From Nansenia antarctica (taxonomy: Eukaryota > Chordata > Actinopteri > Argentiniformes > Microstomatidae), in assembly GCA_963989245.1 (NCBI GenBank), contig OZ022348.1, positions 32,131,305-32,195,304 of the forward strand: 64,000 nt of DNA. Reading direction: 5' to 3'. Positions within the stretch are counted from its first letter, which is position 1. Every line of letters begins with the position of its first letter. The notes below the pieces were generated by a model that had not been told where the DNA came from, did not search any database, and worked only from the letters and a program-made list of their open reading frames with translations. Below, in pieces: positions 10,865 through 21,061 of this stretch. The position numbers and the translations under genes were made by a program.

Positions 10865-11812
10865 CGTTAGACAGGGAGCGCAGATGTATGTTTATGAACG
10901 ATATGAGGCTGGGAGGGAAAAATCACAGTATACCCGCTAGAAAAAACTAGACTACACCACTGAAGTAGGCCTATGAGAGGACACGCACAAAACCGGCTAA
11001 CGTTACTCATTAACTGTTTACACAAGTACAATCACAGTGTGACAGTCAGATGGAGCATTCGGTAAACAACTACAGCAAGGTAATGCTATCAGTTGAGTTA
11101 AAGAAAAACAGCTCTTACCTTTGAGGACACCAACATGAGCCCTGTTTACCCGTACCTCCGCCGTTCTGTTCGTGGTGATTTTAGAGGCAATAGATTATTT
11201 TTGCCCCGCGCATATTGCTATGAATAGTTCGAAGCTAGGTGCTTGCACGTTAGGTGCGAGGCTGCTCGGTTAACCCATTAGCGGGAACATTATTAGTTGC
11301 ACAAAATAGGCTGATTTAATTGACCATGAACATCAGAGAGACATTACGAATGTTCATTTAAAATACTCCGGAAGCCCGGAAGTCCGGAAAACCGGAAGTC
11401 GGAAGTCCTCAGCATAATGCATTGTCTGCAATACAACCGGATATTCAGGACGCAACTTTTTGCGCCCCGGACGAGAAATAGACACAGCCAATTGGAGCGC
11501 TGCTACAGCTCACGTGTTAGCGAAAAGTATTTGGCCTGGCATAGACTTGCATTCGATCGGCGACCCGACTCCTCCCCCTATGTATTTTAACAGTGAATTT
11601 TACACACACACACAGATCAAATGTTTATTGTATTGGAGGATTTTTAATGAATGCTGATAGGCGCCGACAGAATATCAGCCGCATTTTGTGAATAAACAAT
11701 GTTTATTTATTTTTTAAACTTTTACAAATCGCAACTAGGAAGTGAAGGTGGGGAACTAGGAAGTGAAGGTGGGGGCGGCGCCCCAGGGCCCTCTATCGGC
11801 CAGCCGCCACTG
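10527..11812. mobile_element. hAT nonautonomous transposon (D)
   Basis: Perfect terminal inverted repeat cagtggcggctgg at 10527 and ccagccgccactg ending at 11812. Perfect 8-bp target duplication ccatgtat at 10519-10526 and 11813-11820. At 1286 bp it contains no transposase motif that I can see, so it depended on a relative. The left part has CpG-rich blocks around 10610-10690; an (AT)n run lies at 10831-10862. Confidence 0.92.
10831..10862. repeat. (AT)n microsatellite
   Basis: About 16 uninterrupted AT units inside hAT element D. Confidence 0.9.
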
Positions 11813-12067
11813 CCATGTATGAATGCGTTTACGAACGCTCCCTAAATCACCTCTCTTCCTACTCAACTGATAGAAGATCTGCCTCCTCTCCTCTACATCT
11901 AGGTACAGTACAGGCCAAAAGTTTGGACACACCTTCTCATTCAATGCGTTTCCTTTATTTTCATGACTATTTACTTTGTAGATCAGGGGTCGGCAATAGG
12001 GGGCCCGCGGGCCATTGCTGGCCCATCACCAATAATATTTGGCCCAGCAGATTATTTTGAGAATCCA

Positions 12068-12070
<3 letters not shown>

Positions 12071-12099
<29 letters not shown>
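12071..12099. repeat. Poly-T tract
   Basis: About 29 T residues inside hAT element E; likely length-variable. Confidence 0.85.
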
Positions 12100-12103
<4 letters not shown>

Positions 12104-12645
12104 TATCGGACCGACAGTCCCACACCGCGCCTATACTGTCCGAATAGAGGATCTACCTCCACCTGAATAATGCTTATTGTACTTTTATCCATGTTGAGAG
12201 TGAATGACACAGGGACATAAAATCAGGCAGCGGGGTGCACCGAAGCGCACTGACGCTGAACCCCTCATAGTGAATCATAGGCAGGTGGACAACGCGTAGT
12301 GCTGAAATAGCCGACATGCGGTGTGTGGTTTGAAAAAAATAACACCAGCTCAGTAAATCATTCAAACGTGATGTTTACGTATATGTGACTGCAACACACA
12401 TATGAACAGTAACTAAGCAAATTCTGTTTAATTTTCTGAAAAACATTGACAACAAAATCGTCAAAAAAAAGAAAGAAAAGAAAAACAGAATCCGCTTGAT
12501 CATGCGATGGTGGTGGTAGGCCTATGCTCCTGAAACGACAGAGCAAACACGCTATTAGGCATAATAATTACAATGAGCCATTCATTCAAAATATACAAAA
12601 TACAATTAGGTTATTAAATACAATAACAACAGGCTTGGTACTCAC

Positions 12646-12900
12646 TTAATGTGAAAAGTGGCATCTCCCATCGGTCAGTATTTGCTTGATATCTGGTGAT
12701 ATGGACGTCACTTTAATCCGGCAGTTCTCAAGGTTTTTATGCATCAATCGATTCCTCTCGTGCGTCTTTATCACATTCATTGACGAAAAGGACGACTCGC
12801 ATGTATAGAAAGGGAACATTGTGAGCACGGAAAATTTGAGTCTCACAACGGCTTTGCATTGATAAAACCAGGTAGGATGAACGTATAGTTCGCTGTCCAT
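12646..12900 (-). pseudogene. hAT transposase C-terminal dimerisation fragment
   Basis: An 84-residue frame containing FPFYTCESSFSSMNVIKTHE, then RNRL and a short tail. The pattern T-C-E-(x)-x-F-S-x-M-(x)n-K...R-x-R-L is the conserved block of the hAT C-terminal dimerisation domain (Dimer_Tnp_hAT). It lies in the orientation expected for a transposase transcribed right to left across element E. The upstream catalytic part is missing or too degraded to read. Confidence 0.75.
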
Positions 12901-14239
12901 TCCTCTTTAAATGCCCTGTTTTCACCTCAACTTTCCTCTTTAGACCTTTGGAGAGTGACATTACGTTTCTCTTGCTAGCTAGCAGGTTAAATGTTTAGCT
13001 AACTTCACCCGACACGCAAACAACCAATCCAATCCGTCTAGGAGGAGGGGGGAATAATTATCAGAATAAAAGTATGTTAAATAATTATTCGAATACGTTA
13101 TGCTGCGCTACATCGTCAGTCCACACATTTATTATTCAAAAATATGGAAAAGGGTGAAACTACGTTTCAACGTTGTTGAGAATCACAACACAAACTCGCT
13201 AGTCAAGCCAAAATACTGCAACGTAATGGATTGGACTGCTACCTAGTTAAGAACATGTTCGGTTCTAATAGGGTTAAATGCTATATTCTGGTCAGCCTGG
13301 TTGTAAAGCAGGCCATGCTAACCCATCGCTAGTTCAAACAGACCGTAGTAGACTTTAAACAACAAAGAGACACGGAATTCATCATGATTATTATTTTCTT
13401 GCAAGGAGAATGAATGCGAAGTCTCCCGTAGAGACTCCGGATTCAGACTAATCTTTTCTCCCTCGAGCAGGTCTTTTATTCTTAACAGAAAGACACACAT
13501 GTAACACAAATGGATAGGAGGAGGGGGTTTCATGGACAAGTACAGCGTTTAGCAAAATCAGATTTACGACAGGGCCCCTCTGACAACACAATGTCAGGAA
13601 GGGAAACTACCCAGGCTGGGATAGAAGATAAGGAGTGGAAAGGGGCCTTGTATAGTTGTGCTTAAGAAGCACACAGTTGAATTCTCAGAATAGAACAGAA
13701 ATGTATAGAGTTCATGTACTCTTCAAAATGTACTCTTCAACAAACATATTCACAACATTAAACATTTATGAAAACATTATTCAAACCTATCAGAACACTA
13801 CTTTACATTGTTAGCAGGCTCACAAAACAAGCTGTGTTAGTTGACTAGCGATGTGTACATCTCTCGAAAGAAAAGTCAAAGCATTAGAACGTGTCACATT
13901 TTTAAACAATCAATTACTTAAATTAGCCTTTGATTAGGTTCGGGTCCGCTATCTAGTGGCTAATTTGTTTTGGGCCCGAAGCCAAACTTAATTGCCGACC
14001 CCTGTTGTAGATTCTCACTGAAGGCATCAAAACTATGAATGAACACATGTGGAATTATGTACTTAACAAAAAAGTGTGAAATAACTGAAAACATGTCTTA
14101 TATTCTAGTTTCTTCAAAGTAGCCACACTTTGCTCTGATTACTGCTTTGCACACTCTTGGCATTCTCTTGATGAGCTTCACCTGAAATGCTTTTCCAACA
14201 GTCTTGAAGGAGTTCCCAGAGATGCTTAGCACTTTTTCC

Positions 14240-14764
14240 CAGAATGCATTTCGCACCGGCTAGCAGCGGGCAATTTAAATCCTCAATTTTAAACCTCCAT
14301 TGGCTAAAATCTGTACTTTTGCCTCTACAAGTGTTAACATGTCATTTTATGAAGTTTTAATATGTTTTCAGGCGAGAAAGTAACCATATATATTCCCAAA
14401 ATGTGTCCAGTTCATCAAAATAACCCGTTTATATATCTGATCTGACGTTTCTTTCCGTTTTCTGTTCGCTAGCTATATTACGGCTGCGTTCGTAAATTCG
14501 CCCTGGAAATCTGATCAGCACTCATGGAATGCCTCTTGTCCAATCAAATTACGGGAGGTTGAACCCAGTGTGCGCTCCGCGCTCTGAGCGAATGTACGAA
14601 CGCACCCTGCATTGCTTGCATACCTTTACTGACAGAAACATCGTAATATAATTACAACAAGTTGTAAACTGATTTGGGGGCCCAATATCATTTTCTAACT
14701 TGTGATGACGACTACAGTTTTTAATGTACACAGACATAATATGTATCAAAATGTTTAGGAAGTT

Positions 14765-14800
<36 letters not shown>

Positions 14801-15157
14801 TCTTGAAGTTTATTGCCCGTTGTTGTTTCTGATCCATTATAAGATAATTATAAGATAAGATATTATTGTTTACAATATAGGGAGGAACGTTACAATACGT
14901 TACAAAGTATAGGCTACCTTACAAAGGAGCTGCGCGAGATGGAAGTACCATTTGTTGCTAGGTAACAGACATAAACGTTGATAACCGACGTTGGATTTAA
15001 TATTTAGGATGAGATAAGATAGGATGAAGTAAATAAGATAGGATTCCTAAAGTTAGTTAGGATTCGCTTCTGTAATACCAAATTGAGATAAATCCTATCT
15101 TCTACTTTCCTATCTTAACTTAGGACTTAAGATAGGAAGTTTCTGTAATACGGCCCC
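14240..15157. other. Foreign block replacing part of the Tc1 element
   Basis: Recognisable Tc1 sequence stops after agatgcttagcacttt near 14237 and resumes at about 15158 (aggtcatctggcgcagcact). The roughly 0.9 kb between contains an (AAT)n run at 14767-14800, a small inverted-repeat element at 14482-14608, and gataggat-type near-repeats at 15000-15145. No inverted ends or target duplication were found for the block as a whole. Confidence 0.55.
14482..14608. repeat. Small inverted-repeat element
   Basis: Ends ggctgcgttcgtaaattcgc and gcgaatgtacgaacgcaccc are imperfect inverted repeats. The interior segment ggaatgcctcttgtccaatc (around 14526) recurs inverted near 57795, showing a dispersed family. 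Confidence 0.6.
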
Positions 15158-15951
15158 AGGTCATCTGGCGCAGCACTCCATCACTCTCCTTCTTGGTCAA
15201 ATAGCCCTTACACAGCCTGGATGTGTGTTTGGGGTCATTGTCCTGTTGAAAAATAAATGATGGTCCAACTAAACGCAAACCGGATGGGATGGCATGTCGC
15301 TGCAAGATGCTGTGGTAGCCATGCTGGTTCAGTATGCCTTCAATTTTGAATAAATCCCCAACAGTGTCACCAGCAAAGCACCCCCACACCATCACACCTC
15401 CTCCTCCATGCTACACGGTGGGAACCAGGCATGTAGAATCCATCCGTTCACCTTTTCTGCGTCGCACAAAGACACAGCGGTTGGAACCAAAGATCTCAAA
15501 TTTGGACTCATCAGACCAAAGCACAGATTTCCACTGGTCTAATGTCCATTCCTTGTGTTTCTTGGCCCAAACAAATCTCTTCTGCTTGTTGCCTCTCCTT
15601 AGCAGTGGTTTCCTAGCAGCTATTTGACCATGAAGGCCTGATTCGCGCAGTCTCCTCTTAACAGTTGTTCTAGAGATGTGTCTGCTGCTAGAACTCTGTG
15701 TGGCATTCATCTGGTCTCTAATCTGAGCTGCTGTTAACCTGCGATTTCTGAGGCTGGTGACTAGGATGAACTTATCCTTTCCTGGGGCGGTCCTCATGTG
15801 AGCCAGTTACGTTGTAGCGCTTGATGGTTTTTGCGACTGCACTTGGGGACACATTCAAAGTTTTTGCAATTTTCCGGACTGACTGACATTCAATTCTTAA
15901 AGTAATGATGGCCACTCGTTTCTCTTTACTTAGCTGATTGGTTCTTGCCAT
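15158..15951 (-). pseudogene. Tc1-like transposase, inactivated
   Basis: The ATG at 15951 opens MARTNQLSKEKRVAI, a typical Tc1 N-terminus, followed by the paired-like DNA-binding helices (SVRKIAKTLNVSPSAVAKTI). A frameshift near 15785 moves the frame to FILVTSLRNRRLTAAQIRD. The catalytic region has WSDESKFEIFGSN (first D) and FIFQQDNDPKHTS (second D). A TAG at about 15409-15411 interrupts the frame just before the GGGGVMVWGCF block. The final part, with the last acidic catalytic residue, is missing because of the foreign block. The copy therefore has at least three inactivating lesions. Confidence 0.88.
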
Positions 15952-17289
15952 AATATGAATTCTAACAGTTGTCCAATAGGGCTGTCAGCTGTTTATCAAC
16001 CTGACTTCTGCACAACACAACTGATGGTCCCAACCCCATTAATAAGGCAAGAAATTCCACTAATGAACCCTGACAAGGCAGACCTGTGAAGTGAAAACCA
16101 TTTCAGGTGACTACCTCATGAAGCTCATTGAGAGAACACCAAGGGTTTGCAGCGCTATCAAAAAAGCAAAGGGTGGCTACTTTGAGGAATCTAAAATATA
16201 AGACATATTTAGAGTTATTTCTTTTTTGTTAAGTACATAATTCCATATGTGTTCATTCATAGTTTTGATGCCTTCAGTGAGAATCTACAATGTAAATAGT
16301 CATGAAAATAAAGGAAACGCATTGAATGAGGTGTGTCCAAACTTTTGGCCTGTACTGTATATGATGTATTGGGTGCATTTGTATTCATAGTGCACCTGAC
16401 ACTCTTACATCTCTGAAATGTTAATCGAGCACCGATGTATTTCTATGGGGAAGGCTGTGCTTGACGATTCCATTGGACTGACGGAACCCTGTGACAAACG
16501 CGCAGATATGAGTGCTCCGGTGTTCTGCTTTAGTAGTCTAATGGAAGTGATCAGGCATAACAGTGATTTTTTTGTTATGCTTGTTGTAAAGAAACGGTCT
16601 ATAATGCATAAAAATGACATTAGTACATCAGACATTAGACATGGAAATATGCAGTGGTGGTCCGTCAGGGCCAGCAAGGCCTTCTCTGCTGGCCTAAACA
16701 TCATCAGAATATACATTTAATTTGTATATATTTTTTCTACAAATATGTATTAAATTATTCCCGTAGTCTATTCTCTTCATTTCATAGCTTTCCTCTTGGT
16801 TGCGCTGCTTCATTGGAGGGCTGGCCTTTAGCTTTTATCCAATCAATTTCAGCCATAATGTGTTGCCAGGGTACCAAGAAATCTGCCCGCCTGCAGATTC
16901 AACAGTGGCGCGAGTACAGATTGTAATTTAAAGTGAGCGAGAAAAGAGCTGTGGCGTACCGTGGTCAGATCTCGAGTTGGCGAGCAAATCCAAGCAAATC
17001 CGACGAAGGGGCCTTCTGGATGGCGGAGCACCTGATCAGCACCTGCACGTCTTTTGATTGGATACAAACTATTGGGAGGCGGAGCTAACACACTGAACTT
17101 GATCTCGCTAATTTGTGTAGATGGAAGCTGTTGTTCTACAAGCCATTGAAGTCTTCTTGAGGAAAGAAAGGAGGATGGATTTTGTGTTCAAATAATCAGT
17201 TGTTTTGGTGAGTACAAAGCATTTAATGTTTTCTGCAAGAGATGTAGATATACGGAGCGACCCTGGGGTTCGTAGATAGAGTGTGTGGT

Positions 17290-19530
17290 GTTTTGATTGA
17301 TTGATTGAAAACTTTATTAGAAGATTTGCAGAAGTAGGTACATGAAAGTACATATTACATACAAGGTCACCTAAAAGGATAAAAACCCAAGAAAGCCACT
17401 GGCTTATTTCAATTGGGGTCCTTGATTCTCAATTCATCGTTACATGTAAGACAGACAAAAAAAAACTAGTACTATCTACAAGATAATACAGACAAATAAC
17501 TATTACTATCTACAAGATAAACATACATCCATCATGGGAAGAACAATACAACAAAACATAAGGTATGTACAGCGGGTAGGACAGGTGGGGACATACACCA
17601 CAGGTGGGGGCGGGGGACAAAACACAAAGTATGTACAGTGGGTAGTTCGGGTCTTTTAATCTGATTTTTGATTTAGAGGGTCCAGTTACGGATTGCAGCC
17701 TCCTGTAAATGTTTTTGAGAGTGGTTTTGAAGGTGGGCAGTGTTTTGCACTCCTTTAAGATTATAGGAAGGGCGTTCCATATTTTTACTGCATAGTTTGC
17801 AAACGAGTTTAACCCCTTGTTTGTGGTGCAACGCGGTTGAACGTGGTTCGTGGAGCTTCCTCTGGTGTTGTATGTGTGGACGTTGTTCACTTTTTGGAAG
17901 TATGTTGACAGGTACTTGGGTGTCTTTGTGGTGTAGCGTATCTTGAAGACCAGGCCCAGTGCAAGCTGCTGCACTCTGTCAACTACTCGTAGCCAATCAA
18001 GGCTCAAAAAATGAGCAGCGGTTAGATGTGTCCTAGGGTTGAGGCCTAGCAGAAGCCTAACCAGTTTATTTTGGGCTGTCTGGAGTCTTGTTTTATGGGC
18101 CTTTGTGGTTCTATAGTACCATGATGTTACGGCATAGTCGAAGTGACATTGAATGAGAGCTCCTGATAGGGTCCTCAGTGTGTTTTTACTGACAAGTGAG
18201 GATATCCTGTACAAGAATCTAGTTCTATGGTTCACTTTTTTGATTACTTTTGCTGCCATTTTATCTCCGGAAAGATTTGCCTCTAAGATGGAGCCCAGGT
18301 ATGTAATATCCTCTTTTCTTGTGATATTAATGTTACCCACTTTTATTTTAAAATTTTCAGCCTTTCTGAGTTTAGATGGGGATCCGTATAGGATGGTTTC
18401 AGTTTTACCTAGGTGTATTGATAGTTTATTGTCAGCTAGCCAGATGCAGATTCTACTCAGTTCAGTGCTTAGCGCTTTTTCCACCTGCAATATGTCCCTG
18501 TCAGAGACCAGCAGAGCCGAGTCATCCGCGAACAGGAACAAATTGCTATCACATGCTGATGACATGTCATTCACATATATTAGGAACAGTAAAGGTCCCA
18601 ATATGCTTCCTTGAGGAACGCCGCAGGTCACTGGGAGGGGGGGGGACAGTGTTCCGTTCACACTAACCACCTGTTCCCTCCCCTCTAAGTAGGATTGCAT
18701 CCAGCTCACCGATGTTCTATCGAACCCAATTGCTTTCAGTTTATCTAACAATATGTGGTGATCTACTGTGTCGAAGGCCTTCTGGAGGTCCAGCATGACC
18801 ATGCCGCAGTACTTGCCCGAGTCCACCTCATGGTTGATGTGGTCGTTCAAATAGAGAAGGCATGTGTCAGTGGAATGGGATGTTCTGAATCCTGATTGAA
18901 ATTCATACATCAGATTTTTTTCGGTAAGGTACCTATCAACCTGTTCATAAACTATTTTTTCCATAAGTTTCGAGATGGAATTAAGAATAGAAACAGGTCG
19001 GTAGTTGCCTGGGTCTAATTTGCTTCCTTTTTTATACAGTGGGGTTACCCTTGCTATTTTAAAGTCAAGGGGGACGTGTCCCTGTTTGATGGAGAGGTTT
19101 ATTATGTGGGTGATGATTGGGGTAATGGAGGCAGCTGAGTCTTTTAGAAATCTGGCTGGAATATTGTCATGGCCCGTGGCCTTTTCTGAGTGTAGAGCGC
19201 CCAGCTTTTTAAACACCTCATCGTTTGACACCATGGAGAGTTTAAAATCATCTTTGCGTACACCCAGTTTATTGTAGAACGCACGGATGTGCTCTACACC
19301 ATAACGCCCTGAGTGGGGTGGTAGATTGTTAACTAATTTAGTGGCTATGGTTGTAAAGAAAGTGTTTAAGCACTTAACCACATCCAGCTTGTCTGTAAGG
19401 AGAGAATCTCCAGATTTTATGCTGATGTTTGTAGACCTGGTTTTGAGTTTTTGACTGCAACCTAGTTGGCTATTAAGTAGCTTCCAAAGGTCACGTGGTT
19501 TGTTTAAGTTTTCTTCGATTTTGTTATCGA
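17290..19530 (-). mobile_element. 5'-truncated non-LTR retrotransposon (L2/Jockey-like)
   Basis: Runs right to left. The 3' end is a short tandem gatt repeat preceded (on the - strand) by AATAAA-type sequence at 17291-17320. The coding region starts abruptly next to a GC-rich ggtgtggtgc repeat at 19535-19580, with no endonuclease domain, so it is 5'-truncated. It sits inside hAT element C and is therefore younger than it. Confidence 0.8.
17510..19525 (-). CDS. Reverse transcriptase ORF of the LINE
   Basis: About 670 codons without a stop. Visible motifs include NYRPVSILNSISKLMEKIV (RT fingers), MLDLQKAFDTVDH with the first catalytic Asp (about residue 264 of the open frame), CGVPQGSILGPLLFLIYVND, and LFLFADDSALLV (catalytic FADD, residues 350-353). 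A C-terminal block LNSFANYAVKIWNALP follows, as in L2/CR1/Jockey-type elements. The open frame can be extended a few codons upstream into the junction repeat, but those residues are not LINE-derived. No EN domain is present, so it cannot prime by itself even though the RT frame is intact. The exact clade needs a tree. Confidence 0.85.
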   Translation of the reverse strand, partial: NKIEENLNKPRDLWKLLNSQLGCSQKLKTRSTNISIKSGDSLLTDKLDVVKCLNTFFTTIATKLVNNLPPHSGRYGVEHIRAFYNKLGVRKDDFKLSMVSNDEVFKKLGALHSEKATGHDNIPARFLKDSAASITPIITHIINLSIKQGHVPLDFKIARVTPLYKKGSKLDPGNYRPVSILNSISKLMEKIVYEQVDRYLTEKNLMYEFQSGFRTSHSTDTCLLYLNDHINHEVDSGKYCGMVMLDLQKAFDTVDHHILLDKLKAIGFDRTSVSWMQSYLEGREQVVSVNGTLSPPLPVTCGVPQGSILGPLLFLIYVNDMSSACDSNLFLFADDSALLVSDRDILQVEKALSTELSRICIWLADNKLSIHLGKTETILYGSPSKLRKAENFKIKVGNINITRKEDITYLGSILEANLSGDKMAAKVIKKVNHRTRFLYRISSLVSKNTLRTLSGALIQCHFDYAVTSWYYRTTKAHKTRLQTAQNKLVRLLLGLNPRTHLTAAHFLSLDWLRVVDRVQQLALGLVFKIRYTTKTPKYLSTYFQKVNNVHTYNTRGSSTNHVQPRCTTNKGLNSFANYAVKIWNALPIILKECKTLPTFKTTLKNIYRRLQSVTGPSKSKIRLKDPNYPLYILCVLSPAPTCGVCPHLSYPLYIPYVLLYCSSHDGCMFIL

Positions 19531-19976
19531 GGTGTGGTGCGGTGTGGTGCGGTGTGTATCGAGGTGTGGTGCGGTGCACTGGCTCAGCTGTGTGAGTAAG
19601 TGGGGCTTCAATGCGATCTTTTAACCACTTCCCGGGCTGCTACCATGGAAAACGACACACCCCCGTGACCGTATGAACACGAGGAAGATAACCGGCCTTA
19701 AATGGAACCTCGATACGGTTCTCCTATCGAGATCGACAGACCGCAAAGTTCGGGAAATAACTGACGCTTTCGTTTTCATGCAATGAATTGAATACACCCA
19801 GACTAGGTGCCGCTATAATAACAATGGCAACGCCCGGTTAGACTGCGTTTCTGTCTAAATGTATAGTTTCTAGAGCCATGGCGTGTCATAATGATGGTAT
19901 TAAGAGGTGGAATAATTCAGGTAGGACATCACTGAAGGCCTAGGTGTGAAATGCACCGCCCGCCACTGGAAATATG

Positions 19977-20740
19977 TCATATGCGCGACTGTCCACAAAT
20001 CAGCCTGTAACGTTAGACACAGCACCTCGACATAAAAGCGATTTTTTTTTATGCTTGTTATAAAGAAAAGGTCTATAATGCATTGTAATGACATTAAACT
20101 AAGATAATAAGATGGTTATTATACTTTTTCAAATCTTTATTAATAAGTAATTACAGAGAAAGTAATGACATTTCCGCATTGAATAGAGCGACATAACTTT
20201 TCTGTAGATGATTCGCAATGCATGCTGAAATCAAGGAGTATGGCTTCGAAGCTAGTCTGGTCCTGAAATCGCTCGAAACGAAGCCGTAGTTAGCCCTCCC
20301 CCTTACCCCTAGATGAAATATGAATTGGGACACCCCTACCCTAAACGTGAACGCGCAAAACGAAGCCGTAGGGGTGAATTGGGATTGGCCCTTATTGTCC
20401 TATAACCACTGAGGAATTGCCCTCTTCAGGAGGAGCTGATCTGCCTAGAACAGATAGAGAAGTACACATATTTTGACTTTTTTGACTTGGGGGTGCAAGA
20501 ACTAGGTGAAGATGTTTAAAAGCCGCCATAAAACCACTTGCGAACACTGGTAAATTAAGAAGTGCCCAAGACTACTCCTGTAGCAGTCTAAGGAGTCTTT
20601 ACTACTTTTACTATTGCAACTTGAACATGAAACATAAAATCAAAATATATATTCATCTCCTTGGGCCCTCGACGCTCATCTAGGCAACTCTAATAACGTT
20701 TGCAGATGTATTCCTCCCACATCTCTCTGCAGGTGCTTTT
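19977..20740. other. Intergenic, no gene recognised
   Basis: No supported coding sequence. The stretch 20240-20390 has two copies of cgaagccgtag separated by about 90 bp and resembles a transposon end, but neither boundary could be fixed. Confidence 0.4.
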
Positions 20741-20980
20741 ACTATACCCGGCTTGACAATACCAGGCTTGACTATACCCGGCTTGACTATACCAGGCTTG
20801 ACTATACCAGGCTTGACTATACCAGGCTTGACTATACCAGGCTTGACTATACCAGGCTTGACAATACCAGGCTTGACTATACCAGGCTTGACTATACCAG
20901 GCTTGACTATACCAGGCTTGACAATACCAGGCTTGACTATACCAGGATTGACTATACCAGGCTTGACTATACCAGGCTTG
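20741..20980. repeat. Minisatellite, 16 copies of a 15-bp unit
   Basis: Sixteen head-to-tail units of actataccaggcttg, exactly 240 bp, with sparse substitutions (cccgg for ccagg, acaat for actat, gattg for gcttg). Because 15 is a multiple of 3, both strands show long artefactual frames of five-residue repeats (TIPGL; VKPGI). Confidence 0.97.
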
Positions 20981-21036
20981 ACTATACGACGTGCCCGCTG
21001 GCCTGGCAAGGCCCAGTGAAACCTCCCAGCCAGGGG

Positions 21037-21061
21037 CCTAACCCTAACCTAACCCTAACCC
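21037..21061. repeat. Short interstitial telomere-like tract
   Basis: cctaaccctaacctaaccct followed by aaccc: four imperfect CCCTAA units just after the 15-bp minisatellite. A shorter one (cctaaccctaaccc) is at 54391-54404 in intron 6. Confidence 0.7.

Larger units (their letters stand above)
11984..14004 (-). mobile_element. hAT transposon (E) inserted in the Tc1 inverted repeat
   Basis: Ends caggggtcggcaa at 11984 and ttgccgacccctg ending at 14004 are perfect inverted repeats. The 8-bp target duplication ttgtagat is at 11976-11983 and 14005-14012. The uninterrupted target is still present in the other Tc1 arm near 16295, which proves the event order. The 2021-bp body keeps the end of a transposase on the - strand (12646-12900), so it is an internally deleted copy. 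Confidence 0.93.
11906..16357 (-). mobile_element. Tc1-like transposon interrupted by two later insertions
   Basis: Outer ends cagtacaggccaaaagtttg at 11906 and its reverse complement ending at 16357, each flanked by the TA expected for Tc1/mariner. The inverted repeats are about 200 bp. The left one is split at 11983 by a hAT element; after removing it, the left repeat reads through to about 14140 and matches 16160-16357. A further foreign block, about 14240-15157, replaces the segment that would encode the transposase C-terminus. The transposase (15158-15951, - strand) is dead. Confidence 0.88.
16652..19968. mobile_element. hAT nonautonomous transposon (C) split by a LINE
   Basis: Ends cagtggtgg at 16652 and ccgcccgccactg ending at 19968, with a perfect 8-bp target duplication gaaatatg at 16644-16651 and 19969-19976. 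Without the LINE (about 17290-19530) the element is about 1.1 kb and matches the inverted relative at 9168-10276 at both ends. No hAT transposase remains in this copy. Confidence 0.88.

Noticed and set aside
18153..18666. + strand frames over the LINE RT
   Set aside because: Antisense shadows of the RT frame.
21037..21061. Chromosome end
   Set aside because: Only about four imperfect telomere-like units, embedded in ordinary sequence on both sides.
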